A model generated the notes under the pieces. It saw nothing but the letters and a program-made list of their open reading frames with translations, ran no database searches and had not been told where the DNA came from. Of a DNA stretch of 64,000 bases, positions 9,251 through 18,192 are shown one piece after another (position 1 is the stretch's first letter; every line of letters begins with the position of its first letter). Origin of the DNA: QHXW01 sp035280425 (lineage in GTDB: Bacteria > Acidobacteriota > Terriglobia > Bryobacterales > Bryobacteraceae); NCBI GenBank assembly GCA_035280425.1, contig DATEFW010000034.1, positions 248,001 to 312,000 on the forward strand. The letters run 5' to 3'. A program made the translations under genes and the position numbers.

Positions 9251-10228
9251 TTAAGCGACGATCAGTTCGCCGCCCTGCGACGCTTCGAGCGCCATGGCAT
9301 GGTCGAGCGCGCAGATCGCGACCTCGGTCTGGTCACTCGACGGCGGCTGAGTCGTTATGCGCTGGAGCCACAGTCCGGGAGCCGTCATCAGCGCCAGAAA
9401 CGAGCCGCGCCGTTTGGCGGCAAACCGGATCAGCTCGTAGCTCAACCCCGCGATTACCGGCAGCAACACAATCCGCGAGATGAATCGCATGCCGAATCCC
9501 TGGAATGGGATCAGCGTGTAAACGATCATCGAGATCACCATCACCACCAGCAGGAAGCTCGTGCCACAGCGCGGGTGAAATGTGCTGAACGACTGTGCAT
9601 GTTCCACCGTGACCGGTTTGCCTGATTCGTAATTAAACACCACGCGGTGTTCGGCCCCGTGATACTCGAACACCCGCCGGATGTCCTTCGAACGCGACAC
9701 CGCATACAGAAACAGCAGAAAAATTCCCAGGCGGATCAAGCCGTCGGCAGCATTAAAGGCGATACGGCCCGAGAGCACCGGATACGATGTTTGCAGCCGC
9801 GTCACCACATATAGCGGAATGAATTTGTAGAGGAAGATGAAAAAGGCGAAGGAGAACAGGATATTGAGAGCCAGGCTCCAGGACGAGATTTCCTTCGTCT
9901 CCTTCTCATCGCCTTTGGTGTCGAGCGCCGCGTTCGCCGAAAAACGCAATGCCTTGATCCCCAGCGACATGGCCTGTCCCAGCACACCCAGCCCGCGAAC
10001 ACCGGGATATTTGAAGATCCGGTACTTTTCCGACATCCTCGGGACCGGCACTTCGTGTGTGACCACTTCGCCGTTGGCTTTGCGTACCGCCACACAGTAG
10101 CTGTGGGGAGCACGCATCATGACGCCCTCAATCACCGCCTGGCCGCCGACGAGCGTTTCCTCACCGCTCTCGAGCACCGGCATCATCTGGATATGCGTAG
10201 CAAGACGCAGGAAGGTACGCAGCGACAC
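9251..10228 (-). CDS. YqhQ-type DUF1385 membrane protein
   Basis: A 325-residue protein with the DUF1385 signature GGQAVIEGVMMR near residue 28 and a later EYHGAEHRVVFNYESG, both typical of the YqhQ family next to prfA/prmC in many bacteria. Four hydrophobic segments are visible (about residues 118-140, 165-180, 225-245 and 255-272). The molecular function is not established to my knowledge. The start is a GTG with a GAGG six bases upstream; an internal ATG 14 codons later is an alternative. It is probably the first gene of the block running through prfA, prmC, dinB and priA. Confidence 0.85.
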   Translation of the reverse strand: MSLRTFLRLATHIQMMPVLESGEETLVGGQAVIEGVMMRAPHSYCVAVRKANGEVVTHEVPVPRMSEKYRIFKYPGVRGLGVLGQAMSLGIKALRFSANAALDTKGDEKETKEISSWSLALNILFSFAFFIFLYKFIPLYVVTRLQTSYPVLSGRIAFNAADGLIRLGIFLLFLYAVSRSKDIRRVFEYHGAEHRVVFNYESGKPVTVEHAQSFSTFHPRCGTSFLLVVMVISMIVYTLIPFQGFGMRFISRIVLLPVIAGLSYELIRFAAKRRGSFLALMTAPGLWLQRITTQPPSSDQTEVAICALDHAMALEASQGGELIVA

Positions 10229-10246
10229 TTAAGACCTCAAGCTTCC

Positions 10247-10252
10247 ATTATA
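10247..10252 (-). promoter_or_regulatory. Candidate -10 box for yqhQ-prfA block
   Basis: A perfect TATAAT on the minus strand, 18 bases before the GTG start of the DUF1385 gene, in a 96-base divergent gap. No convincing -35 hexamer sits 16-18 bases further upstream. The opposite gene has its own Shine-Dalgarno GGGAGG at 10311-10316. Confidence 0.4.
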
Positions 10253-10324
10253 AATCGAAGTTGACGTTAGGCGGCGGCGGAAATCGTGTGGCATAATTGG
10301 GGCAATTCACGGGAGGTTCTCTTA

Positions 10325-11611
10325 ATGTACGGCAATCAAAGGCTTTGGATCGCGGTAGGGCTTGCCGGAGCTCTTATTTTGGTTCCTGAGACCGCTATTT
10401 GCCAGAGACCCGGCGGTGGCGGCGGCGCCGGCGGTGGAGGCACGGCGCCCGGACCCGCGAATCCCGGGCGGCCCACTAATCCTCCGAACATCCCTAATAA
10501 CCCCAATAGCGAGCGCACCCAGGGACCTTTTGGCGATCTGCAGAATCGGCCGGTCTTCCTCTCCGGCAAAGTGCAAATGGATGACGGCACCGCGCCTCCG
10601 GATCTGGTGTTGATCGAGCGAGTTTGCGGCAACACGCCGCATGCTGAAGCTTATACCGATTCGAAGGGACACTTTAATTTCCAGCTCGGCCAGAATAGCG
10701 GAATCATGCAGGACGCAAGCTACAGTTCTGCATTGGACGTGACCACGCGCCAGCCGGAGATTCCCGGCCCCCGAACCAACCAGCAGCAGTCCGTTCCGGG
10801 CGCGCGCAATACCACCATCGGCGAGCGGGACCTGATCGGTTGTGAATTGCGCGCCGTGCTGCCCGGGTATCGCTCCGACCTCGTCAACCTCAGCGGGCGG
10901 CGGATGTTCGACAATCCCGAGGTCGGAACCATCATTCTTCATCGGTTGACGAATGTAGAAGGCACCACCATCAGTGCCACAACGCTGGCCGCCCCGAAAG
11001 ACGCAAAAAAGGCGTACGACAAAGCGCGCCAGGCACTGTTGAAAAACAAAATTCCCGAAGCGCAGAAGGATCTCGAAAAAGCTGTTGCGGCGTATCCGCC
11101 GTTTGCCGCCGCGTGGTATGAACTGGGCCGTATTCATGAGAACCAAAACCAGATGGCTGACGCACGGGAGTGTTACGCCAAGGCCCTGAATGCCGATGCC
11201 AAATTCGTCAGCCCATATTTGCAGCTGGCTCTGATCTCAGCCCGCGACAAAAAATGGCAGGACGTGGCGGATGAAACCAGCCGCCTGGTGAAGCTCAATC
11301 CCGTGGATTTTCCGCAGGCCTTTTATTACAACTCCGTGGCCAATTACAATCTGCGCAGGTTCGATGCCGCCGAGGCCAGCGCGCGGGAAGCGCAGAAGCT
11401 TGATCCCGCGCATCGCATGCCCAACGTGGAGCATATTCTCGGGGCGATCCTTTATGAGAAAAAGGACTACACCGGCGCCGCCGAGCAAATGCGGAGCTAC
11501 CTGCAACTGGCCCCGAACGCCGCCGACGCCGGCCAGGTGAGGTCGCAGCTGAGCGAACTGGAAAAACTCGCAGGCGAGGCCAAGGCCAGAGCGGAAAGCA
11601 GTCAAAAGTAA
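10325..11611 (+). CDS. Secreted TPR protein with carboxypeptidase-regulatory-like domain
   Basis: The start is chosen at the ATG nine bases after GGGAGG; an in-frame ATG 39 bases upstream lacks a ribosome site. The 428 residues begin with a signal peptide (WIAVGLAGALILVPETAIC), then a low-complexity Gly/Pro/Asn stretch (about 30-65). A beta-rich domain follows (VFLSGKVQMDDGTAPPDLV, then YTDSKGHFNFQLG), resembling carboxypeptidase regulatory or CNA-B-like modules. About four TPR-like repeats span residues 220-410 (KAYDKARQALLKNKIPEAQK, WYELGRIHENQNQMADAREC and others). It probably acts in the cell envelope as a protein-interaction scaffold. This architecture is frequent in Acidobacteria; the partner is unknown. 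Confidence 0.75.
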   Translation: MYGNQRLWIAVGLAGALILVPETAICQRPGGGGGAGGGGTAPGPANPGRPTNPPNIPNNPNSERTQGPFGDLQNRPVFLSGKVQMDDGTAPPDLVLIERVCGNTPHAEAYTDSKGHFNFQLGQNSGIMQDASYSSALDVTTRQPEIPGPRTNQQQSVPGARNTTIGERDLIGCELRAVLPGYRSDLVNLSGRRMFDNPEVGTIILHRLTNVEGTTISATTLAAPKDAKKAYDKARQALLKNKIPEAQKDLEKAVAAYPPFAAAWYELGRIHENQNQMADARECYAKALNADAKFVSPYLQLALISARDKKWQDVADETSRLVKLNPVDFPQAFYYNSVANYNLRRFDAAEASAREAQKLDPAHRMPNVEHILGAILYEKKDYTGAAEQMRSYLQLAPNAADAGQVRSQLSELEKLAGEAKARAESSQK

Positions 11612-11661
11612 ACCGGATGTACGAACCAGTTTTCCGCAGGGAGGCCATTGGCCGCGTTCGT

Positions 11662-11690
11662 TTGACACCCCCTCTCAACCCCTGATAGCT
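11662..11690 (+). promoter_or_regulatory. Candidate gcvT promoter
   Basis: A perfect -35 TTGACA at 11662-11667, then a weak -10 (GATAGC at 11684-11689, 16-base spacer). The predicted transcription start would fall about 8 bases before the gcvT ATG at 11704, and no Shine-Dalgarno sequence is present, so the message may be nearly leaderless. No room exists for a glycine riboswitch. Confidence 0.4.
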
Positions 11691-11703
11691 TGGTGTTTTC
11701 CCG

Positions 11704-12813
11704 ATGGTTGAAGCTGCGGTCCTGAAGCGCACGCCCCTGCACTCGACGCATGTCTCGATGCGCGCCAAAATGGTTGATTTCGGCGGCTGGGATATGCCCG
11801 TGCAGTATTCCAGCCTGATCGAGGAGCATCACGCCGTACGCAAGGCCGCCGGGTTGTTCGACGTCAGCCACATGGGCGAGATCGAAATTCGCGGTCCGGA
11901 AGCTTTTAAGCTGGTCGACTACGTGACGACCAACGCCGTCTCGAAGCTGCACATCGGCCAGGCGCAATATTCCGGGCTGCTCTACGAGCACGGCGGATTT
12001 GTAGACGACATTCTCGTCCACAAAGTCGCGGAAGACAACTATTTCCTTTGCGTCAACGCATCCAACCAGGAAAAGGACTACGAGCACATCCGGGCCGCCA
12101 ACCGCTTCGATGCGCAAGTCGAGTTTGCGAGCGAACGCTACGCGCAGATCGCCATCCAGGGCCCGCTCGCACTGCGGATTTTGCAAAAACTCACGCCGGT
12201 TGATCTCTCGCCGATTGCCTACTATTGGTTCACCGATGGCGCCGTTTCGGGCGCTCCGGCGCGGATCGCGCGCACCGGCTACACGGGCGAAGACGGTTTC
12301 GAAATCTACATCGCACCATCGGAAGCAGCGCGTATTTGGAACGACTTGCTGGATGCCGGCCGCGAGTTCGGCATCAAGCCCTGCGGCCTGGGCGCCCGCA
12401 ACACGCTGCGTCTCGAAGCCAAGATGGCGCTCTATGGCCACGAAATTCACGCATCCATTACGCCGTACGAAGCCGATCTGGCATGGATCGTAAAGCTTGA
12501 TAAAGGCGCGTTTATCGGCCGTGCCGCCCTTGCGAACCAGAAGCCGGCAGGCATACGCCGGAAGCTCATCGGCTTTGAAATGCGCGGGCGAGGCATCGGG
12601 CGCGACGGTTACGAAGTGCGAGTGGAAGGCCGTCCGGCCGGCTGGGTAACAAGCGGCTCACCGGCTCCGAGCCTGAACAAGAACATCGGCCTGTGCTATC
12701 TTCCGGCCGAACACGCGCGGCTCCACTCCAAAATCGAAATCATGATACGCAACCAGCCGGTGGAAGCCGAGACCGTGGCGACACCGTTCTACAAGCGGGC
12801 GAAAGCGGCATGA
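11704..12813 (+). CDS. gcvT: Glycine cleavage system T protein (aminomethyltransferase)
   Basis: Transfers the aminomethyl carbon from lipoyl-GcvH to tetrahydrofolate, releasing ammonia. The 369 residues start with LKRTPLHSTHVSMRAKMVDF and GGWDMPVQYSSLIEEHHAVR, the family N-terminus, followed by FDVSHMGEIEIRG. The folate-site region RTGYTGEDGFEIY is present, and the C-terminal barrel ends in VATPFYKRAK. It is the first gene of gcvT-gcvH-gcvPA-gcvPB and its stop overlaps the gcvH start (ATGA). Confidence 0.97.
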   Translation: MVEAAVLKRTPLHSTHVSMRAKMVDFGGWDMPVQYSSLIEEHHAVRKAAGLFDVSHMGEIEIRGPEAFKLVDYVTTNAVSKLHIGQAQYSGLLYEHGGFVDDILVHKVAEDNYFLCVNASNQEKDYEHIRAANRFDAQVEFASERYAQIAIQGPLALRILQKLTPVDLSPIAYYWFTDGAVSGAPARIARTGYTGEDGFEIYIAPSEAARIWNDLLDAGREFGIKPCGLGARNTLRLEAKMALYGHEIHASITPYEADLAWIVKLDKGAFIGRAALANQKPAGIRRKLIGFEMRGRGIGRDGYEVRVEGRPAGWVTSGSPAPSLNKNIGLCYLPAEHARLHSKIEIMIRNQPVEAETVATPFYKRAKAA

Positions 12814-13196
12814 GTTATCCGCAGGATTTCCGTTACACCAAAGAGCACGAATGGATTCGCGCCGAAGGCGATGTCGGCACCATTGGCATAACGGATCACG
12901 CACAGAAAGAGCTGGGCGACATCGTGTATGTCGATCTGCCCAAGGTCGGTGCACGCGTCGAGCAGGGAAAATCGCTAGGCTCGGTCGAATCCGTAAAAGC
13001 AGTGTCCGACATTTACTCGCCTGTTTCGGGCGAAGTGATTGAATTCAACGAAACGCTGGCGCAGGCTCCGGAAAAGCTCAATCAAGACCCGCATGGCGCG
13101 GCATGGCTGGTAAAAATCCGTTTAAGCGCGCCCGATGAGCTGAAAAGCCTCCTTTCAGCGGATGAGTATCAAGCTTACGTAGGAGCGGAAAGCTAG
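12810..13196 (+). CDS. gcvH: Glycine cleavage system H protein (lipoyl carrier)
   Basis: A 128-residue carrier that shuttles the aminomethyl group between the P, T and L proteins. The lipoylated lysine is K63 in GSVESVKAVSD. The family N-terminus YTKEHEWIRAEGDVGTIGIT is intact, and the C-terminal part (GAAWLVKIRLSAPDELKSLL) is normal. The start overlaps the gcvT stop by four bases; the next gene begins directly after this stop. The L protein (lipoamide dehydrogenase) is not in the window. Confidence 0.97.
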   Translation: MSYPQDFRYTKEHEWIRAEGDVGTIGITDHAQKELGDIVYVDLPKVGARVEQGKSLGSVESVKAVSDIYSPVSGEVIEFNETLAQAPEKLNQDPHGAAWLVKIRLSAPDELKSLLSADEYQAYVGAES

Positions 13197-14537
13197 TTGC
13201 GCTACCTGCCGAAGTCGGAATCCGAGCGCCAGGAAATGCTGGCAGCCTGCGGCCTCTCATCTGCGGAGGAATTGTTCGCGCATCTCCCCGCCGGTCTTCG
13301 CTTGAACCGGCCGCTCGATCTGGCGCCGGGAATGTCCGAGTACGAAATTGTCGATTATTTCCGCGCGCGCGCCGCGGAAAACGCGGCGGGCTACGCTTCG
13401 TTCTTAGGGGCAGGTGTCTACGCGCATTACCGTCCGGTGCTGGTCGATACGGTGGTTTCGCGCGGCGAGTTTCTCACCTCCTACACGCCGTACCAGGCAG
13501 AAATTTCGCAAGGCACCCTGACCACCATCTTCGAATTTCAGTCGATGATCTGCCAGTTGACGGGCATGGATGCAGCCAACGCTTCCATGTATGACGGGTC
13601 GACCGCCATGCACGAGGCGGCGCTGATGGCGGCGCGCATCACCGGACGAGATCGCATCGTGGTTTCGCGAGCCGTGCACCCGGAATATCGTGAAACGCTG
13701 GCTACGCATGCGCAGCACGGGCATCTGACAATCGAGGAATCGTCCTACACAGCAGGGTCCGGATTGAGTGAGCTCGACGATCTGGAACGCAGCGTCGACG
13801 ATCGCACGGCGGCGGTGATTGTGCAGTCGCCGAATTTCTTCGGCATCGTCGAAAATGTCCAGGCGGCGTCAGAGATCGCGCACCAGCGCGGCGCCCTGCT
13901 GGTCATGGTTTTCACCGAAGCCGTTTCGCTTGGAATCCTGACACCGCCCGTTTCTGCCGATATCGTGGCAGGCGAGCTGCAGTCCTTCGCCATCTCGCCG
14001 AGCTATGGCGGCCCCTTCGCCGGGATCATCGCCACAAAAGACAAATTCATCCGGCAAATGCCGGGCCGCCTGGTGGGCGAGACGGTCGATTCGCACGGCA
14101 ACCGTGCGTTTTGTCTCACGCTCGCGACGCGCGAGCAGCACATTCGCCGCGAGAAGGCGACCTCCAACATCTGCACCAACCAGGCTCTCATCGCGCTGAT
14201 GGCCACCGTCTTCATGAGCATTTACGGGAAGCGAGGATTGCGTGAACTGGCCGAGCAGAATCTGGCCAAAGCGCATTACCTCGCCGGTAAGCTCCAGCCG
14301 CGCTTCAGCGGGCCGTTTTTTAATGAATTCGTCGCCGCGACCGGCGCACGCCCGCCCGAGGAAATCAACCAGGCGCTGCTGAAGAAAAAAATCATCGGCG
14401 GGCTGCCGCTCACCCGGTGGTATCCCGAACTTGAAAATTGCGTGCTGCTTTGCGCCACCGAGATGTCGCGCCGCGAGCACATGGATGAACTCGCCCAGGC
14501 CTTCTCTCCGGCGAGGGATCAGGTGCAAGTCGGATGA
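13197..14537 (+). CDS. gcvPA: Glycine dehydrogenase (decarboxylating) subunit 1
   Basis: The N-terminal half of the P protein, encoded separately as in many bacteria with a split GcvP. 446 residues, starting with RYLPKSESERQEMLAACG, and containing SYTPYQAEISQGTLTTIFEF and QSMICQLTGMDAANASMYDG, both typical of subunit 1. This subunit lacks the PLP lysine and completes the active site with subunit 2. The start is a TTG immediately after the gcvH stop codon, so translation is probably coupled. Confidence 0.95.
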   Translation: MRYLPKSESERQEMLAACGLSSAEELFAHLPAGLRLNRPLDLAPGMSEYEIVDYFRARAAENAAGYASFLGAGVYAHYRPVLVDTVVSRGEFLTSYTPYQAEISQGTLTTIFEFQSMICQLTGMDAANASMYDGSTAMHEAALMAARITGRDRIVVSRAVHPEYRETLATHAQHGHLTIEESSYTAGSGLSELDDLERSVDDRTAAVIVQSPNFFGIVENVQAASEIAHQRGALLVMVFTEAVSLGILTPPVSADIVAGELQSFAISPSYGGPFAGIIATKDKFIRQMPGRLVGETVDSHGNRAFCLTLATREQHIRREKATSNICTNQALIALMATVFMSIYGKRGLRELAEQNLAKAHYLAGKLQPRFSGPFFNEFVAATGARPPEEINQALLKKKIIGGLPLTRWYPELENCVLLCATEMSRREHMDELAQAFSPARDQVQVG

Positions 14538-16030
14538 TCCGGAAAGTCCGCCCGCACATCACGCAGAACGAATCGCTGCTGTTCGAAAAAAGCTCGTCCG
14601 GCAAAATAGGCTATCAGCTCCCTCCTCTCGACGTGCCGCCGGTGGATGCCGCGGCCGTGCTCGGCGCGGATAACGTGCGTTCAGCGATTGAAGGCTTTCC
14701 CGAAGTCAGCGAAGTCGAAGTCATCCGCCATTTCACGCGCCTTTCGACGTGGAACTACGCGATCGATCTAGGCCTTTATCCACTCGGCTCCTGCACCATG
14801 AAATACAACCCGCGCATCAACGAGCTGGTCGCGCGGCTGGATGGCCTCGCCTGGGCGCATCCCTACCAGCCCGAGGCGCTGGCGCAGGGCGCGATGGCCG
14901 TCATGGCACGGCTCGAAGCGGCGCTTGCCGAAATCACCGGAATGGATGCCGTGACTCTCCAGCCCGCGGCCGGCGCTCACGGTGAGCTGACCGGTATCCT
15001 GCTGGTGCGCGCGCTGCTTGAAAAACGCGGCGATCCCCGCAAAAAGATTCTCATCCCCGATTCCGCCCATGGCACCAACCCGGCGACCGCGGCCATTGCC
15101 GGTTACACCGTCGAAAACATACGCTCAACCGACCGCGGCGTTTTGGATCTGGCGGAGCTGGCGCGCATCGTCGATAAGGACGTCGCGGCCCTGATGATCA
15201 CCAACCCGAACACACTCGGTGTTTTCGAGGAGAACATCACCAAAATCGCCGAGATTCTGCACTCGAAAGGCGCGCTCCTTTACATGGATGGCGCCAACAT
15301 GAACGCGCTTGTCGGCATAGCGCGTCCGGGCGATTTCGGCGTCGACGTGATGCACCTGAACCTGCACAAGACTTTCTCGACTCCCCACGGCGGCGGCGGC
15401 CCGGGTGGCGGTCCGGTGGCTGTGAAAAAGATTCTGGAGCCCTATCTACCCCTGCCGCGGCTCAAACGGCTGCGCAACAAGTGGACTTTCGACTACAACC
15501 GCCCGCGATCGATCGGCCGCGTGCGCGCGTTCTACTGCAATTTCGGTGTGATCGTCCGCGCGCTGGCGTACATTCTGGCGCACGGCGGTAATGGCCTGCG
15601 CAACGCCACGGTGGATGCGGTGCTGAACGCCAACTATCTGCGCAAGAAAATCGAACCGCATTACGACCTGCCGTACAAAGCGCCCAACATGCACGAGGTG
15701 GTGTTCAGCGATGACCGCCAGGCGAAACTCGGGGTGCGCACCGGCGACATCGCCAAGCGCCTCATCGATTATGGCTTTCATCCGTACACCGTGAGCTTCC
15801 CGTTGATCGTGCACGGCGCTTTGATGATCGAGCCGACCGAAACCGAAAGCAAGCAAGAGCTCGACTTGTTCGCGGACGCCATGATTTCCATCGCTAAAGA
15901 AATCGAAACCGATCCGCAAATGGTGCGGACCGCTCCGCACACGACGCGCACCAGCCGTGTCGACGAAGTCACGGCGGCACGGCGTCCTGTGCTCCGCTGG
16001 AAGCCCGGCGCGGGCGAATCTGCGAATTAA
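14534..16030 (+). CDS. gcvPB: Glycine dehydrogenase (decarboxylating) subunit 2
   Basis: The PLP-bearing half of the P protein, 498 residues. The cofactor lysine is K279 in HLNLHKTFSTPHGGGGPG, with a glycine-rich loop after it. Other family blocks are YPLGSCTMKYNPRIN and PDSAHGTNPATAA. It decarboxylates glycine and passes the aminomethyl group to the lipoyl arm of GcvH. It overlaps gcvPA by four bases and is the last gene of the operon; a 12-base palindrome (GCCCAGCTGGGC, 16031-16042) follows the stop but lacks a T-tract. Confidence 0.96.
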   Translation: MIRKVRPHITQNESLLFEKSSSGKIGYQLPPLDVPPVDAAAVLGADNVRSAIEGFPEVSEVEVIRHFTRLSTWNYAIDLGLYPLGSCTMKYNPRINELVARLDGLAWAHPYQPEALAQGAMAVMARLEAALAEITGMDAVTLQPAAGAHGELTGILLVRALLEKRGDPRKKILIPDSAHGTNPATAAIAGYTVENIRSTDRGVLDLAELARIVDKDVAALMITNPNTLGVFEENITKIAEILHSKGALLYMDGANMNALVGIARPGDFGVDVMHLNLHKTFSTPHGGGGPGGGPVAVKKILEPYLPLPRLKRLRNKWTFDYNRPRSIGRVRAFYCNFGVIVRALAYILAHGGNGLRNATVDAVLNANYLRKKIEPHYDLPYKAPNMHEVVFSDDRQAKLGVRTGDIAKRLIDYGFHPYTVSFPLIVHGALMIEPTETESKQELDLFADAMISIAKEIETDPQMVRTAPHTTRTSRVDEVTAARRPVLRWKPGAGESAN

Positions 16031-16096
16031 GCCCAGCTGGGCGCGCCGGCAAGACTAACTGCGCAAACGTAGTATCCTGGTCGAGAGGAGATCTAA

Positions 16097-16423
16097 ATGG
16101 GGTGTGGAAGTGGACAGCCGACTTTTACCGAGATCCGGCCTGGCGCCCGCAAAGTTTTTTGCGTAAAATTCCAGCGCGAGATGGAAGGGCTGGACGAAGT
16201 CCCCTTCGAAGGGCACCCTTTGGGCCAAAAGATTTTCGAGAACGTCTCCAAGGAAGCCTGGAAGATGTGGGTCGAGCATATGAAAATGCTCATGAACGAG
16301 TATCGTTTGAATCTGGGGACGCAGGAAGCCCAGGAGTTTCTCATCAAACAGATGGACGACTACTTCTTCGGTGCCGGAGCCGCTCTTCCGCCGGACTACG
16401 TGCCGCCGCGGCAAAAAAGTTAA
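16097..16423 (+). CDS. YggX-type Fe(II)-trafficking / oxidative damage protection protein
   Basis: The 108-residue protein matches the YggX family: VFCVKFQREMEGLDEVPFEG, LGQKIFENVSKEAWKMWVEH and MKMLMNEYRLNLGTQEAQEF. The single cysteine in FCVKFQRE aligns with the conserved YggX cysteine. Family members protect iron-sulfur clusters from oxidation. The protein is about 15 residues longer than E. coli YggX at both ends. An AGGAG lies about eight bases before the ATG (gagaggagatctaaATG), a good ribosome site. Confidence 0.88.
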   Translation: MGCGSGQPTFTEIRPGARKVFCVKFQREMEGLDEVPFEGHPLGQKIFENVSKEAWKMWVEHMKMLMNEYRLNLGTQEAQEFLIKQMDDYFFGAGAALPPDYVPPRQKS

Positions 16424-16433
16424 CCGCGCAAAT

Positions 16434-17681
16434 TCACCGGCGCACGACCGGCAGCGCCGTGGCAATGTCAAACTCGAGATACCGATGAGCTTCGCGGAGC
16501 GCGCTTTCTACCTTTTCGGGCGTGCCGCTCCTGGCGAAGATGAAGCCCAGATAGCTGGCGCCTTCCGGTAAGCGAAGGATTTTCTGGCCTTCCTTGGCGG
16601 TCACGATCACATCTTCGATATCGGCAACCACACGCGCCCGTTCGACCCCCGAGACACCCTGGTAAATGCCGGCTGTGGGAATCGGAATCATCATCACACC
16701 GCTCGCCGGTTGAGAGCGCCGGACGCCGGAAACATCTTCACCCACAGCGTGCCGCAGGATCAGCTCCTCGAGTGGCATATCGCCGTCGAACCGTAGCGCG
16801 CGAGCGCATAACCCCCCAATCGGCCTGGCGGCGACTTCGAGTACCCAAACGCCCTTTGAGTTAAAACGCATTTCTGCATGAACCGGTCCGTGGGAAAGCC
16901 CCAGGGCATTACAGGCTTTTTCAACGGCGGTGATCAGCGCCTGTTCCGTCGCGGCGCCGGCCCGTGACGGAGTGACGTAGATCGTTTCTTCGAAAAACGG
17001 GCCGTTCAGCGGGTCAGGTTTATCGAATATGGCAAGCACCTGCAGCTTTCCTCCGGTCAGCAGTCCCTCGAGCGCAAATTCACTCCCGTCGATAAACGTT
17101 TCCACCTGAATATAGCGGTTTTGATCTTCCTGCAATACGAGGACGTCGGTGCTTTCGAGAATGGCGCCTATTCGCTCAAACGCGGCAAGGAACTCGCTGC
17201 GATCATTTGCTCGAATCACGCCGCGGCTTCCGGAAAGTCCCAGTGGCTTCAAAACGCACGGATAGCCGGCTTGATCGGCGGCGCTCGCGGGGCCCTGCGC
17301 GAGCGGCACACGAAAAAACTCCGGCACGGCCAACCCTGCTGCCCGAAAGCGCTGGCGCGTAACGTATTTGTCATGGCAGGCAATGACTGAACTCGGAGTG
17401 TTGTGCGCAATGCCTAGCTTCTCCGCCACCAGCGCAGCCAGCAGCGTCGGCCGGTCGCCCAAGGCCACCACCGCGTCAAAGGAACCCGTTTCCGCAATGA
17501 CGTCCCGCGATGCGTACGAATCTTCAAATCGAACTGGAATGGCGCGATCGCCCCACGGATCTCCAAGCACGTGACAGCGATCAGTCGCCAGAATCAGATC
17601 GAACTTCAGGCGGCGCGCTGCATCCGCGAAGGCGCGGGTCTGATAACCGGTGGTCGCGGCGACGAGAAGAATTCGCGGCAC
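16434..17681 (-). CDS. ATP-grasp domain protein (carboxylate-amine ligase-like)
   Basis: A 415-residue ATP-grasp enzyme. The N-terminal Rossmann-like domain (MPRILLVAATTGYQTRAFAD) is followed by HDKYVTRQRFRAAGLAVPEF, the ATP-binding lysine and loop in PCVLKPLGLSGSRGV, and the metal/ATP site in HAEMRFNSKGVWVLEVAARP. The C-terminus (ASYLGFIFARSGTPEKVESA, LREAHRYLEFDI) resembles the LAL_C2 domain of L-amino-acid ligases. Such enzymes join a carboxylate to an amine, for instance making dipeptides. The substrate is unknown. It lies two genes from the radical SAM selenoprotein, on the same strand, separated by one small gene on the other strand. Confidence 0.82.
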   Translation of the reverse strand: MPRILLVAATTGYQTRAFADAARRLKFDLILATDRCHVLGDPWGDRAIPVRFEDSYASRDVIAETGSFDAVVALGDRPTLLAALVAEKLGIAHNTPSSVIACHDKYVTRQRFRAAGLAVPEFFRVPLAQGPASAADQAGYPCVLKPLGLSGSRGVIRANDRSEFLAAFERIGAILESTDVLVLQEDQNRYIQVETFIDGSEFALEGLLTGGKLQVLAIFDKPDPLNGPFFEETIYVTPSRAGAATEQALITAVEKACNALGLSHGPVHAEMRFNSKGVWVLEVAARPIGGLCARALRFDGDMPLEELILRHAVGEDVSGVRRSQPASGVMMIPIPTAGIYQGVSGVERARVVADIEDVIVTAKEGQKILRLPEGASYLGFIFARSGTPEKVESALREAHRYLEFDIATALPVVRR

Positions 17682-17832
17682 AATTTCATGTTACGCCGCC
17701 GCGGAGCACACACCAATGCGTGCGGCCGTGTCAAGCGAAAAGCGCTAAAAGCGCGATTTCACTGGCGTTACCGTTACTATCGGACTCTGAAAATATTCTG
17801 GACCAAACGGATAACTCAGGCGTCTATTATTT

Positions 17833-18159
17833 ATGAGGTCCACGAGCAAGGTGCAAAAACCGTCCAAACTCGCAGAACTCCGCACGAAGACGGATCGTGA
17901 GCTGGTTCTTCTTATAGATAAACAACTGGAACTGTGTCTTCAATTTGTACTCATCAACCATACGTCAGCAAACGATTTCGGCTTCGCTGAAAATTCTCAC
18001 ATGGAAGCTCGTAAAATCTACGCGCGGGTTGTGCAGTTGCTTGCCAGAGTTGATGACCCCGATGAATATCATCGGTTGCAGCAGAAAATGATCCGGCTGC
18101 AAGCGGCTTTGAAGAGCGAAACGAGGGTTCGGCCTGCGGTCTCCGCAGCAGTTGGTTAG
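17833..18159 (+). CDS. Small hypothetical helical protein
   Basis: No family is recognised. The 108 residues are predicted mainly helical and charged (LAELRTKTDRELVLLIDKQL near the start, EYHRLQQKMIRLQAALKSET near the end), with no signal peptide or membrane segment. No clear Shine-Dalgarno sequence precedes the ATG. It is the only plus-strand gene between the ATP-grasp ligase and the radical SAM selenoprotein and converges on the latter. The 150 bases upstream contain A/T-rich patches (AAATATTCT, TATTATTT) that could hold a promoter, but no convincing hexamer pair. Confidence 0.5.
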   Translation: MRSTSKVQKPSKLAELRTKTDRELVLLIDKQLELCLQFVLINHTSANDFGFAENSHMEARKIYARVVQLLARVDDPDEYHRLQQKMIRLQAALKSETRVRPAVSAAVG

Positions 18160-18179
18160 CCCGGCGTAATTCTGCCGGG
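18160..18179. terminator. Stem-loop between convergent genes
   Basis: CCCGGC (18160-18165), an eight-base loop and GCCGGG (18174-18179) form a perfect six-pair GC stem just after the stop of the small hypothetical gene and 14 bases beyond the second stop of the radical SAM gene. No strong T-tract follows on either strand, so it is a weak candidate for a bidirectional terminator. Confidence 0.35.
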
Positions 18180-18192
18180 GATCTGCCTTTCA

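Noticed and set aside
11612..11703. Glycine riboswitch before gcvT
   Set aside because: The gap is only 92 bases and no paired GGAGAG-type aptamer sequence or tandem arrangement is visible.
16031..16042. GCCCAGCTGGGC palindrome after gcvPB as terminator
   Set aside because: It is short, with at most four stem pairs around a four-base loop, and has no T-tract.
17682..17832. RNA gene or promoter upstream of the small hypothetical gene
   Set aside because: No tRNA-like fold, no repeat and no acceptable -35/-10 pair was found.
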